Below the pieces are notes generated by a model. The model was not told the DNA's origin and searched no databases. It saw nothing but the letters and a program-made list of their open reading frames with translations. This document shows positions 16,690 to 25,961 of a stretch of 64,000 nt of DNA, piece by piece (position 1 is the first letter of the stretch; each line of letters starts with the position of its first letter). The position numbers and the translations under genes were made by a program. Source of the DNA: DASRFA01 sp035651755 (lineage in GTDB: Bacteria > Desulfobacterota > Binatia > UBA12015); NCBI GenBank assembly GCA_035651755.1, contig DASRFA010000056.1, forward strand, positions 62,001-126,000. Reading direction: 5' to 3'.

Positions 16690-18231
16690 TCAGGCTGCAG
16701 CCGCTCGCGCCGGCGGCACCGCGTCGGCGTTTGCGCCGTCGGCGCGACGGCACGCCGCGGCGCGCGGCTCGGCGCGATAGCTCTCGACGTCGAAGCGGCG
16801 CGTCGACCACCAGTAGCGGGTCGTCGTTCCCGACCAGTTGTTGGTGATGCGACCGCTCTCGGTCTTGTACCAGCTCTTCGGCGTCGCGGCCCAGACGCTG
16901 CCTGCGAGCTCCGTCTGGACCTTTCGGTCGTACGCCGCCATCGCGGCCGGCTCGAGGTCGAGCGACGCGAGGTCGCGATCCACGAGCGTGCGGATCGCCT
17001 GGACGATGTAGCCGGCCTGGCACTCGATCATGAAGATGATGGAGTTGTGGCCGAGGTTCGTGTTGGGGCCGTACATGAGGAAGAGGTTCGGGAACCCCGC
17101 CACCGTGATGCCGCGATAGGCGCGCGCGCCGTCCTTCCACTCGGACTCGAGCGACCGGCCGTCGCGGCCCTCCACGTGCATCGGCGCGAGGAAGTGGGTC
17201 GACTCGAACCCCGTCGCGAGGATGACGGCGTCGACCGGATGCACGGCCCCGTCGCGCGTGACCACCGCATCCTCGGTCACGCGCTCGATCGGGCTCGTGA
17301 CGACGTCGACGTTCTCGCGGTTCAGCGTCGGGTAGTAGTCGTCCGAGATCAGGATGCGCTTGCCACCGATCGGGTAGTCGGGCACGAGCGCCTTCCGGAG
17401 CTCGGGGTCGGAAACGCTGTCCTCGATGTTCCGGAGCGCGAGGTCGCGCGTCTTCGACGCGAAGAACGCGTTTCCGCGGAAGAGCGGGAAGCGCATCTCG
17501 AGGAGGAGCCAGATCCACCAGCGGTAGAGCCGCGCGAGGAGCGGGACGTGCGTGAAGAGCCACTTCTCGCGCGCGGTGTAAACGCGGTCGCCGCGCGGCA
17601 GCATCCAGTTCGCGCTCCGCTGCAGGATCGTGAGCCGCTCCACCTCGGGCGCGATCTGCGGGATGAACTGGATCGCGCTCGCCGCGTTCCCGACGACGGC
17701 GACGCGCTTCCCGGTGAGGTCGTACGCGTGGTTCCAGCGCGCCGAGTGGAAGCGCTCGCCGCGGAACGACTCGAGCCCGGGGATGGCCGGAACGTACGGC
17801 CGGTTCAGCTGGCCGACGCCGCTCACCAGGACGTCGAACTCGAGCTCATCGCCCGCAGCCGTGCGGAGCCGCCAGACGGACGCGGCCTCGTCGAAGCGCG
17901 CGCTCGCGATCTCGGTCCGGAATCGGATGTGGCGCAGCAGGTCGTACTTGCGCGCGCAGTGGTCCATGTAGCCGCGGATCTCCTCCTGCGGCGCCCACTT
18001 CCGGGACCAGTCGGTCTTCTGCTCGAACGAGAAGCAGTACGCGAAGGACGGCACGTCGCACGCGGCGCCCGGGTAGGTGTTGTCGCGCCACGTCCCGCCG
18101 AGCTGCTCCGCCTTCTCGAAGATCGTGAAGCTTTCGATCCCCGCCTGCTTGAGGCGGATGCCGAGGCAAAGCCCCGAGAACCCGGAGCCGATGATGGCGA
18201 TGCGTCGTCCCCGTCGCCCCGAAGCCGACAT
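16690..18231 (-). CDS. Class B flavin monooxygenase (Baeyer-Villiger-type)
   Basis: The 513-residue flavoprotein has an N-terminal FAD site (IAIIGSGFSGLCLG, residues 11-24). The Baeyer-Villiger fingerprint FxGxxxHxxxW is present as FRGERFHSARW, followed by Asn rather than the usual Pro/Asp. A second Rossmann motif for NADPH (VAVVGNAASA) follows. Such enzymes insert oxygen next to ketones or oxidise N/S atoms. The ATG at 18231 is preceded by GGGAGGG. The gene is divergent from an AraC-family regulator across 137 bases, a common arrangement for inducible BVMOs. The C-terminal segment with W-A-A-T-P-K-S-W-Y is typical of this FMO subgroup. Substrate unknown; cyclic ketones, aryl ketones or steroids are possible. 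Confidence 0.9.
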   Translation of the reverse strand: MSASGRRGRRIAIIGSGFSGLCLGIRLKQAGIESFTIFEKAEQLGGTWRDNTYPGAACDVPSFAYCFSFEQKTDWSRKWAPQEEIRGYMDHCARKYDLLRHIRFRTEIASARFDEAASVWRLRTAAGDELEFDVLVSGVGQLNRPYVPAIPGLESFRGERFHSARWNHAYDLTGKRVAVVGNAASAIQFIPQIAPEVERLTILQRSANWMLPRGDRVYTAREKWLFTHVPLLARLYRWWIWLLLEMRFPLFRGNAFFASKTRDLALRNIEDSVSDPELRKALVPDYPIGGKRILISDDYYPTLNRENVDVVTSPIERVTEDAVVTRDGAVHPVDAVILATGFESTHFLAPMHVEGRDGRSLESEWKDGARAYRGITVAGFPNLFLMYGPNTNLGHNSIIFMIECQAGYIVQAIRTLVDRDLASLDLEPAAMAAYDRKVQTELAGSVWAATPKSWYKTESGRITNNWSGTTTRYWWSTRRFDVESYRAEPRAAACRRADGANADAVPPARAAAA

Positions 18232-18368
18232 CTCGTCCCTCCCGCGAGAGCTGCGATTCACGACGCCGACCATAGGGCCGCGCCGGGCCGTCCGGAATGG
18301 CGGCAACGGACAGCTTTTTGATATTTTCGGCCACGCCGCGAGCGGCATCGCCGACGCGGCGGAGCGCG

Positions 18369-19403
18369 ATGGAAAGCTCGATCGTACGGCGCGGCATCGG
18401 GAGCGTGCAGCTCCTGGTCACCCTCGCCGGCGAGCACGGGATGCGCCCGGCGGCATGCCTCCGCGGCTCCGGCATCCGGCCGGAGCGCCTCGACGGCCCG
18501 CACGCCGAGATCGAAGCCGACCAGGAGCTGGCGGTCGTACGGAACCTCGTGCGGGAGCTGCGCGACGTGCCGGCGATCGGACTCGAGGCCGGCCGTCGCT
18601 ACCGCCTCACGGCCTACGGGATCTGGGGCTACGCGCTGCTGAGCAGCCGAACGCTCCGGAGCGCGAGCGAGTTCGGCATCAGCTTCCTCGACCTCACGTT
18701 CGCCTTCGCGCGCTTCCGCGTCGACAAGGCGTCGCGCGACCTCCGGATCGTCCTCGAGGACGGCGACATCCCGGACGACTGCCGGCGCTTTCTCGTCGAG
18801 CGCGACGCCGCGGCTGCCGTGGCGATCCAGCGCGACCTCTTCCAGCAGGCGGTCCCTCTCCGCCGCGTCGCGTTCCGCCATGCCGCGCCGCCGTACGCGG
18901 ATCGCTACGCCGAATTCTTCCCGGGGCCGGTCTTCTTCGGCGATCGCGAGAACGCGATCGCGATCGATGCGCGCTTCGCCGACCGACCGCTCCCGCAGGC
19001 CGACGAGCGCACCGCCCGCGTCTGCGAGGAGCAGTGTCGCGCCCTCCTGGACCGCCGGCGCGCGCGCGGCTCCGCCGCCCGCGGCGCGCCGCCTGCGGTC
19101 TGCGAGCGCGTCCGGCAGCGGCTCCTCCGCCCGCAGGCCGGCGTCCGCATGGAGGACGTGGCGGCGGAGATCGGCATGGCGCCGCGCACGCTCCATCGCC
19201 AGCTCGCCGCGGAAGGCACGTCGTTCCGACGCCTTCTCGACGAGGTGCGGGAGGCCCTCGCCGAGGAGATGCTCGCGCACCGCATGACCGTCGACGAGGT
19301 CGCCGAGCGCCTCGGCTACGCCGAGGCGTCGAGCTTCGTGCACGCGTTCAAGCGCTGGAAGGGCGTCCCGCCGGCGAAGTTCCGCCGCCACGCGCGCCCG
19401 TGA
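18369..19403 (+). CDS. AraC family transcriptional regulator (OruR-type)
   Basis: The 344-residue protein has an N-terminal arabinose-binding-like sensory domain of the type seen in OruR/ArgR regulators (CLRGSGIRPERLDG, then RLTAYGIWGYALLSSRTL). The C-terminal AraC DNA-binding domain carries two helix-turn-helices (MEDVAAEIGMAPRTLHRQLA and VDEVAERLGYAEASSFVHAF) and ends in the standard F-K-R-W-K-G-V-P-P-A-K-F-R motif. GGAG lies four bases before the ATG at 18369. It is divergent from the BVMO gene and probably activates it. Inducer unknown. Confidence 0.9.
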   Translation: MESSIVRRGIGSVQLLVTLAGEHGMRPAACLRGSGIRPERLDGPHAEIEADQELAVVRNLVRELRDVPAIGLEAGRRYRLTAYGIWGYALLSSRTLRSASEFGISFLDLTFAFARFRVDKASRDLRIVLEDGDIPDDCRRFLVERDAAAAVAIQRDLFQQAVPLRRVAFRHAAPPYADRYAEFFPGPVFFGDRENAIAIDARFADRPLPQADERTARVCEEQCRALLDRRRARGSAARGAPPAVCERVRQRLLRPQAGVRMEDVAAEIGMAPRTLHRQLAAEGTSFRRLLDEVREALAEEMLAHRMTVDEVAERLGYAEASSFVHAFKRWKGVPPAKFRRHARP

Positions 19404-19433
19404 GAGCGCGCGTGGCGGACGATGGTCCGATCG

Positions 19434-20933
19434 TCAGGGCGAGGTCAGCGCGTACAGCATCGCGTCCTTGGCCGCGACGTAGAGCGCGCCGTTGCCGATG
19501 GAGAGGGAGATCGCGTCCGCGGGAAGCTGGTAGTGCCACTTCGGCGTCCCGCCCATCGCCGGATCGAAGCCGTAGATGTCCGCGCCGATCGCTGCGTAGA
19601 CGAAGCCGTTCGCGCCGATCACCGGCGACGGCGTCTGCGCGAGGTTCGTGGTGCTGGACCCGGGTCCCGAGAGGCTCCACAGGACGTGCGGCGGGTTCGT
19701 CGTCGCGTCGATCGCGTAAAGCGTCCGCGTCCCGACGTTGTACGAGCTCAGGTAGATCTTGCCGCCGTTGATCGCGGCGGCCGTGTCGACGCCGCCGCTC
19801 GTCGCGAACGGCCAGCCCGGCTTCACCGCGCCCGACGTGCCGTTGTCCTTGACGGCGTAGACCCCGGCTGCGGTGCCGACGTAGATCGTGCCGTCCGCGC
19901 CGATCGACGGCGACGTGTGCAGCGCCGTCGCTCCGAGCTGGAGGCTCCACGCGATCGCACCGGTGGCGCCGAGGTCGTCGATCGCGAACAGCTTGCCGTT
20001 GTTCGTGATCACGTAGATGCGGAAGTGGCCGCCGAACATGATGCCCGCGGGCGACATGTCGCGCACGAGCGGCAGATCGACCGACCACACGAGCGTCCCG
20101 TTCGGATCGAACGCGTACACGACGCCGCGCACCGTGCAGCCGCACATCGCGTACACGCGGCTCTGGGGCGCGGGCCCGAGGAGCGGCGACTGCCGCACGT
20201 CGCCGTCGAGCGGGACCTTGAAGTGCCAGAGGTCGACGCCGTCTTCGTCGATCGCCCAGAAGATGTTGTTGCGGTCGCCGATGTAGATGGTGTCGACCGT
20301 GCGGCTGCCCTGCGCGTCGGTCTTGAGGAAGGGGTTGCCGATCGCGGGCGACGACTGGTCGACGAACCCGCCGACGTTCGTGCACCACTCCAGCGAGCCG
20401 CCGGTCTTGAGCGAGCACAGCGGGAACTTCGAGTCACCGATGTAGATCGTGCCGTCGTCGGCGATCGAGGTCTGGTTCTTGATCCAGCTCACCGACTTGT
20501 ACTGCCACGCGAGGTTCACGGAGCTCCCCGACGGCCCGTTCGCGCCCGACTTTCCGGTGCGCTGGGCGTCGTGCTGGAACTGAGGCCAGGAGGAGCTGGA
20601 CGGCGGGGGTCCGCTGCCCGGGCCCACGACGAAGTCGTCGGCGCTGGTCGCGGTCCCGAGCGGCTTCTTGACGTCGATCTTGCCGGTCGTCGCCCCGAGC
20701 GGGACCGTCGCGAGGATCCGCTTTGCGGTGTCCACCGTGAATTGCGCCGAGACGCCGTTGAAGCGGACGCGCGTCGTTCCAATGAAGCCCGACCCCGCGA
20801 TCGTGACGAGGGTTCCGACCGGGCCGCCGGTCGGCGAGAACCCGGTGATCTTCGGAAAGTCGCCGGCTCGAGCAGCGGTCGCCGCCACGAGCATGAGACA
20901 CACCACCAGAATCGGAATCGTTCGTCGGAACAT
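19434..20933 (-). CDS. Exported IPT/TIG plus PQQ-like beta-propeller protein
   Basis: The 499-residue protein has a signal peptide (MFRRTIPILVVCLMLVAAT, with ARA cleavage site). An IPT/TIG immunoglobulin-like domain follows (ITGFSPTGGPVGTLVTIAGSGF, residues ~25-110), then a Gly/Pro/Ser linker. The remaining ~370 residues are beta-propeller blades of the PQQ/quinoprotein-like type, with repeats such as DDGTIYIGD, GADGTIYVGTAAGVYAV and GANGFVYAAIG. The start at 20933 is supported by GGAGA upstream. There is no dehydrogenase catalytic signature, so it probably has a binding or structural envelope role. It is divergent from the large hybrid kinase gene, with 199 bases between the starts. Confidence 0.85.
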   Translation of the reverse strand: MFRRTIPILVVCLMLVAATAARAGDFPKITGFSPTGGPVGTLVTIAGSGFIGTTRVRFNGVSAQFTVDTAKRILATVPLGATTGKIDVKKPLGTATSADDFVVGPGSGPPPSSSSWPQFQHDAQRTGKSGANGPSGSSVNLAWQYKSVSWIKNQTSIADDGTIYIGDSKFPLCSLKTGGSLEWCTNVGGFVDQSSPAIGNPFLKTDAQGSRTVDTIYIGDRNNIFWAIDEDGVDLWHFKVPLDGDVRQSPLLGPAPQSRVYAMCGCTVRGVVYAFDPNGTLVWSVDLPLVRDMSPAGIMFGGHFRIYVITNNGKLFAIDDLGATGAIAWSLQLGATALHTSPSIGADGTIYVGTAAGVYAVKDNGTSGAVKPGWPFATSGGVDTAAAINGGKIYLSSYNVGTRTLYAIDATTNPPHVLWSLSGPGSSTTNLAQTPSPVIGANGFVYAAIGADIYGFDPAMGGTPKWHYQLPADAISLSIGNGALYVAAKDAMLYALTSP

Positions 20934-21132
20934 GCAGAGGGTCTCCTGTGCGCCCCGGGCCAGAGGAAAGAGAGTGTCGGACCGGCGAGCGACCGTCAAT
21001 CTCGATTCCGCACGGGGGCGCGTTTCCCGGCCGGAGGGGGTAGCGACTTCTCAAAAAAACGCCATACGATTCTTGATTCCGGAGCGACGCGCCCCCCGGC
21101 CCGGTCCGGAGCGTCCTGCCCGCGATCAGGCG

Positions 21133-24100
21133 ATGCGAAGCGACGAGGAAGACACCATCGAGGCGGCCGGGCGACTGCTCCCCGGCGGGGGCGAGACGGG
21201 GCGCCTGCTCCGCGCCGGGGCGTGGGCCGAGAGCGCGCTCGGGCAGATCTCCGGCTGGCCGCAGAGCCTCCGCTCCGCGCTGAGCGTCTGCCTGGGTTCG
21301 CGGTTCCCGATCGTGATCTACTGGGGGCCCGAGCTGATCACGTTCTATAACGACGCCTATGCGCCCATCCTTGCGAACAAGCATCCCTGGGCGCTGGGCC
21401 GCCCGTGCCGCGTCGTCTGGGCGGAAATCTGGGACGTCATCGGCCCGCAGCTCGAGGGCGTCCTCGCGACCGGCGACGCGACGTGGTCGGACGATCGGCT
21501 CCTGGTGCTCCACCGCCACGGCTATCCGGAGGAGTGCTACTTCTCGTTCTCGTTCGGCCCGATCCGCGACGAGCGCGGCGCCGTCGGTGGCGTCTTCACC
21601 GCGGTGACCGAGAACACGCAGCGGGTGATCGGGCAGCGCCGTCTCGATACGCTGCGAGACCTCGCTTCGCGGTCGGCGGAAGCGAAGTCCGTCGACGAGG
21701 CCTGCCGCATCGCCGCGGAGACGCTCGGCCGAAACCCATGGGACGTGCCGTTCTCGCTGCTGTACCGGATCGAGCGCGGGACGGGGATGGCCCGGCTCGT
21801 CGGCGCGAGCGGCCTCGCGCCGGGCGCGTCGGGCGCCCCGGAGCGGGTGCGGGTGGACCACGACGACGAGGACGCGGCGTGGCCGCTAGCGGATGCCGCG
21901 CGAGCGCGCGGTCGGCGAGCGGTCCAGGAGATCGATGCGCGCGTGCCGGACCTCCCCGGAGGACCGTGGGACGATCCGGCGACGCGAGCCGTCGTGGCAG
22001 CGATCTCCGCGCGCGGCGACGGCTCGCCGGTCGCGCTGCTCGTCGCCGGCGTCAGCCCGCGACGCGGCCGCGACTCGGACGACGGTGCGTTCTTCGAGCT
22101 CGTCGCCGGCCAGGTCGCGCGCGCGCTCGCGAGCGCGGACGCCTACGAGGCGGAGAGCCGGAGGGCGGCGGCGCTCGCCGAGCTCGACCGCGCCAAGACC
22201 GCCTTCTTCAACAACGTGAGCCACGAGTTCAGGACGCCGCTCACGCTGATCTCCGGGCCGATCGATGACGCGCTCGCGGACGACCGCGACGCGCTTCCGG
22301 CGTCGCAGCGCACGCGGCTCGAGGTCGCACGCCGTGGCGCGGTCCGTCTGCGCAAGCTCGTCGACACGCTGCTCGACTTCTCCCGGCTCGAGGCCGGACG
22401 CGCCGACGCGGCCTACGAGCCGACCGACCTCGCCACCTTCACCGCCGACCTCGCGAGCGTCTTCCGCTCCGCGATCGAGCGCGCCGGCCTGCGGCTCGTC
22501 GTCGACTGCCCGTCTCTCGCCGACGACCCGGTCTGGGTCGACCGCGGCATGTGGGAGAAGATCGTCTTCAACCTGCTGTCGAACGCCTTCAAGTTCACGT
22601 TCGAGGGCGGGGTCGCGGTCGCGCTTCGGCGGCGCGGCGATCGCGCGGAGCTCACCGTGCGCGACAGCGGCGTCGGCATCGCCGAGGCAGACGTGCCGCG
22701 CGTGTTCGACCGCTTTCACCGCGTCCGCGGAACGCGCGCGCGGAGCCACGAGGGCACCGGCATCGGCCTCGCGCTCGTCCAGGAGCTCGTGCGTCTCCAC
22801 GGCGGCACGATCGACGTGGCGAGCGCGGTCGACGTCGGCACGACGTTCACGGTGACGGTGCCGTTCGGCACGGCGCATCTTCCCGCCGACCGGCTCCGGG
22901 CCGACGGCGGTTCCGCACCCCGGCCGCTCGGCTACGAGGCATTCGTCGACGAAGCGCTGCGCTGGCTGCCCGAAGGAGTCGCCGAGCACGGCGCACCTGA
23001 CCCGGACTCCGGGACGACGGGCGACCGCCAGGCTGCGCGCGCCGTGCCGCCGCTCGGGCCGAGCGACGCGCGCATCCTCGTCGCCGACGACAACGCCGAT
23101 ATGCGCGGCTACCTCGCGCGCCTCCTCGGCGCGTGCTGGTCGGTCGACGTCGTCGCGGACGGGCATGCGATGCTCGCGAGCGTGCGAGAGCGCCGGCCCG
23201 ACCTCGTGATCGCCGACGTCATGATGCCCGGGCTCGACGGCTTCGAGCTCGTGCGCGCGCTCCGCGCCGACCCCGCCACGCGAGCGCTCCCCATCGTCCT
23301 CCTTTCGGCGCGCGCCGGCGAGGAGGCGCGCGTCGGAGGTCTCGCGGCCGGCGCGGACGACTACCTCGTGAAGCCGTTCGCCGCGCGCGAGCTGGTGGCG
23401 CGCGTCGGAGCGCAGCTCGCGCTCGCACGCGTGCGCGACGAGGCGCGCGCTGCCGCCGAGCTCGCGAATCGCACGAAGGACGAGTTCCTCGCGATGCTCG
23501 GCCACGAGCTCCGGAACCCGCTCGCGGCGGTCCGGAACGCGATCGTCAGCGCGCGCCTCGACCGGAGCCGCACCGAGCACGCGCTCGAGATCGCGACCCG
23601 CGGAACCGACCAGCTCGCCCACCTGATCGACGACCTGCTCGACGTCGCGCGCATCACGCAGGGTCGCATCGCGCTTCGGCTGACGGGCGTGTCGATCACG
23701 GGCATCGTCCAGCGCGCCGTCGAGTCGACGCGGAGCCTCGTCCACGTCGAGGAGCGCGTCGTCCGGGTCAAGCTGCCGGACGAGGACGTCCTCGTCGAGG
23801 GCGACCCCGTGCGGCTCGAGCAGGTGCTCGTGAACCTCCTCGGAAATGCCGTCAAGTACTCCGACCTCGGCGACCGGATCGACGTCTCGTTGGAGCGCGA
23901 CGGTCCCGACGTCGCGGTCCGCGTGCGCGACGACGGGGTCGGGATCCCACCCGACATTCTGCCCCGCGTGTTCGACCTCTTCGTGCAGGCGGACGGCGCC
24001 CTCTACCGGGCGCGCGGCGGGCTCGGCATCGGCCTCACGCTCGTGAAGCGGATCGTCGAGCTCCACGGCGGTCGCGTCGAGGCGCGGAGCGCCGGTCTCG

Positions 24101-24609
24101 GCCAGGGCGCCGAGTTCGTCGTGCGGCTCCCGGCTCTGCGCCCCCACGGAAGCGATTCGCGCGTGCCCGCCGCATCCGATCGCCCGCCGGTGCACCGGCC
24201 CGCGCGTATCGTCGTCGTCGACGACAACACCGACGCGGCCGAGAGCCTGACGATGCTGCTCGAGCTCCTCGGCCACGACGTCGCGGTCGCGCACGACGGT
24301 CCGACCGCAATCGCGCTCGCGCAGAACCGGCGCCCGGACGTCATGCTGGTCGACATCGGACTGCCCGGCATCGACGGCTACGACGTCGCGCGCGCCGTCC
24401 GCCGCGATCCCGACCTCGCGCGCACGTTCCTCGTCGCCCTGACCGGCTACGGCCGCGACGAGGACCGCACGCGCGCGCTCGCCGCCGGCTTCGACCGGCA
24501 CTTCGCGAAGCCGATCGACGTCGACGAGCTGACCGCCCTCGTCGCCGAGGTCGCCGACCGCGACGCGGACGTCCCCGCTCGCGTCGCTTCGCGCCTGGCG
24601 GCGGACTGA
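21133..24609 (+). CDS. Hybrid sensor protein with two histidine kinase cores and two receivers
   Basis: The 1158-residue soluble signalling protein has this order: a PAS-like N-terminal sensor (ESALGQISGWPQSLRSAL, ~30-170); a GAF-like region (~175-340); HisKA with His364 (NNVSHEFRTPLTLISG); an HATPase domain (FNLLSNAFKFT, DSGVGIAEADV, GTGIGLAL); receiver 1 with Asp695 (IADVMMPGLDGFEL); a second HisKA with His791 (AMLGHELRNPLAAVRN); a second HATPase (VNLLGNAVKYS, DDGVGIPPDIL, GGLGIGLTLV); and receiver 2 with Asp1074 (VDIGLPGIDGYDV). All phosphoacceptor residues are intact. There are no transmembrane helices, so the signal is cytoplasmic. The ATG at 21133 begins the first recognisable domain; in-frame sequence further upstream overlaps the divergent gene. 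No output domain, so it must signal through a partner not seen here. Confidence 0.9.
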   Translation: MRSDEEDTIEAAGRLLPGGGETGRLLRAGAWAESALGQISGWPQSLRSALSVCLGSRFPIVIYWGPELITFYNDAYAPILANKHPWALGRPCRVVWAEIWDVIGPQLEGVLATGDATWSDDRLLVLHRHGYPEECYFSFSFGPIRDERGAVGGVFTAVTENTQRVIGQRRLDTLRDLASRSAEAKSVDEACRIAAETLGRNPWDVPFSLLYRIERGTGMARLVGASGLAPGASGAPERVRVDHDDEDAAWPLADAARARGRRAVQEIDARVPDLPGGPWDDPATRAVVAAISARGDGSPVALLVAGVSPRRGRDSDDGAFFELVAGQVARALASADAYEAESRRAAALAELDRAKTAFFNNVSHEFRTPLTLISGPIDDALADDRDALPASQRTRLEVARRGAVRLRKLVDTLLDFSRLEAGRADAAYEPTDLATFTADLASVFRSAIERAGLRLVVDCPSLADDPVWVDRGMWEKIVFNLLSNAFKFTFEGGVAVALRRRGDRAELTVRDSGVGIAEADVPRVFDRFHRVRGTRARSHEGTGIGLALVQELVRLHGGTIDVASAVDVGTTFTVTVPFGTAHLPADRLRADGGSAPRPLGYEAFVDEALRWLPEGVAEHGAPDPDSGTTGDRQAARAVPPLGPSDARILVADDNADMRGYLARLLGACWSVDVVADGHAMLASVRERRPDLVIADVMMPGLDGFELVRALRADPATRALPIVLLSARAGEEARVGGLAAGADDYLVKPFAARELVARVGAQLALARVRDEARAAAELANRTKDEFLAMLGHELRNPLAAVRNAIVSARLDRSRTEHALEIATRGTDQLAHLIDDLLDVARITQGRIALRLTGVSITGIVQRAVESTRSLVHVEERVVRVKLPDEDVLVEGDPVRLEQVLVNLLGNAVKYSDLGDRIDVSLERDGPDVAVRVRDDGVGIPPDILPRVFDLFVQADGALYRARGGLGIGLTLVKRIVELHGGRVEARSAGLGQGAEFVVRLPALRPHGSDSRVPAASDRPPVHRPARIVVVDDNTDAAESLTMLLELLGHDVAVAHDGPTAIALAQNRRPDVMLVDIGLPGIDGYDVARAVRRDPDLARTFLVALTGYGRDEDRTRALAAGFDRHFAKPIDVDELTALVAEVADRDADVPARVASRLAAD

Positions 24610-24688
24610 CGCGCGCCTGTTCCCGACGACGGTGCGTAGGCGCATCGCTCGCTCGCGCCGCGCGGTGGTCCTGCAGTACAACGGCCGC

Positions 24689-25954
24689 GTGAGCAGCGAG
24701 CCGCTCTACCGGTCGCGGCCCGGTGGCTTCGACATCCGGCCGGCGCACCAGACCGAGGCGACCCGGGTGGCGGACTTCGTGTGGCTGTCGGAGGGCCTGT
24801 CGAACGCGTACCTGGTGGTCACAGGGGACGGGCGCGTCGTGGTCAACACCGGCATGGGCTTCGAGGCGCCGACGCACAAGCGGCTCTTCGACGCGGTCGA
24901 CCGCGGCCCGGTGCGATACATCCTGCTCACGCAGTCGCACGTCGACCACGTCGGCGGCGTCGACCTCTTCCGCGAGCCCGGCACCGAGGTCGTCGCGCAG
25001 GCGAACAGCCGCGCGTGCCAGGAGGACGACGCGCGCATCCATCCGTTTCGCGTCGCGCACTCGGCGCCGTTCTTCCCGACCGCCGTCGGCGCCGCCGAGA
25101 GGAACCGCCACGTCCAGGCGCGTCCGGAGCCGACGCGCACCTTCGTCGAGCGCGACGCCTTCGATCTCGGCGCCGTCCGCTTCGAGCTGGTCGCGACGCC
25201 CGGCGGCGAGACGACCGACTCGATGTGCGTCTGGCTTCCGGACGAGCGCATCGCGTTCGTCGGGAACGTCTTCAGCGCGCTCTTCGGACACTTCCCGAAC
25301 CTCGTCACGCTGCGCGGCGACCGGTATCGCTTCGCGCTGCCGTTCATCGAGTCGCTGGAGCGCGTGGTCGCGCTCGAGCCGGAGCTGCTCTTGACGGGGC
25401 ACTTCGCTCCGATCCGGGGCGCCGAGCTCATCCGTCGCGAGCTCCTGCGCGTGCGCGACGCCGTCCGCTTCGTGCACGATGCGACGGTGCGCGGGATGAA
25501 CCAGGGCCGGACCGTCGAGGAGCTGATGCGCGACGTGCGGCTCCCGCCGGAGCTCGAGGTCGGCGAGGGCTACGGCTGCGTCGCGTGGAGCGTGCGGGCG
25601 ATCTGGGAGGGCTACGCGGGCTGGTTCCACCAGCGCTCGACGACGGAGCTCTACCCGGTCCCGGCGAGCGACGTGTACGGCGACGTCGTCGAGCTCGCCG
25701 GAGGCGCTGCGGCGGTCGCGGAGCGCGCACGCGTCCGCCTCGCCCGCGGTGACGCGGTCGCCGCGATCCACCTCTCCGAGATGGCGCTCGCGGCCGATCC
25801 CGGATCGCGCCCGGGCCTCGAAGCGTACCTCGCGGCGCACGAGCGTCTTCTCGCCGAGCGCGGCGGCCGGAACTTCTGGGAGACCGGCTGGCTGCGCCAC
25901 CAGATCGCGCGGACGCGCGCCCGCCTCGACGGCGCGAGCGGCGAAGCGACGTGA
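24689..25954 (+). CDS. MBL-fold metallo-hydrolase, alkylsulfatase-like
   Basis: The 421-residue protein (GTG start at 24689; an in-frame GTG at 24632 is the alternative) has a metallo-beta-lactamase domain followed by a region like the alkylsulfatase dimerisation domain (RGMNQGRTVEELMRDVRLPP, then AIWEGYAGWFHQRSTTELYP). The metal motif that is normally HxHxDH reads TQSHVDHVGG: the first His is Gln82, while His84, Asp86 and His87 remain. Further ligands may come from the TPGGETTDS and LLTGHFAPI segments. In SdsA1/BDS1-type proteins these domains hydrolyse sulfate esters. It is the first gene of a tight operon, seven bases before the Gfo/Idh gene. Sulfatase activity is inferred and weakened by the missing His. 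Confidence 0.8.
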   Translation: MSSEPLYRSRPGGFDIRPAHQTEATRVADFVWLSEGLSNAYLVVTGDGRVVVNTGMGFEAPTHKRLFDAVDRGPVRYILLTQSHVDHVGGVDLFREPGTEVVAQANSRACQEDDARIHPFRVAHSAPFFPTAVGAAERNRHVQARPEPTRTFVERDAFDLGAVRFELVATPGGETTDSMCVWLPDERIAFVGNVFSALFGHFPNLVTLRGDRYRFALPFIESLERVVALEPELLLTGHFAPIRGAELIRRELLRVRDAVRFVHDATVRGMNQGRTVEELMRDVRLPPELEVGEGYGCVAWSVRAIWEGYAGWFHQRSTTELYPVPASDVYGDVVELAGGAAAVAERARVRLARGDAVAAIHLSEMALAADPGSRPGLEAYLAAHERLLAERGGRNFWETGWLRHQIARTRARLDGASGEAT

Positions 25955-25961
25955 GGAAACG

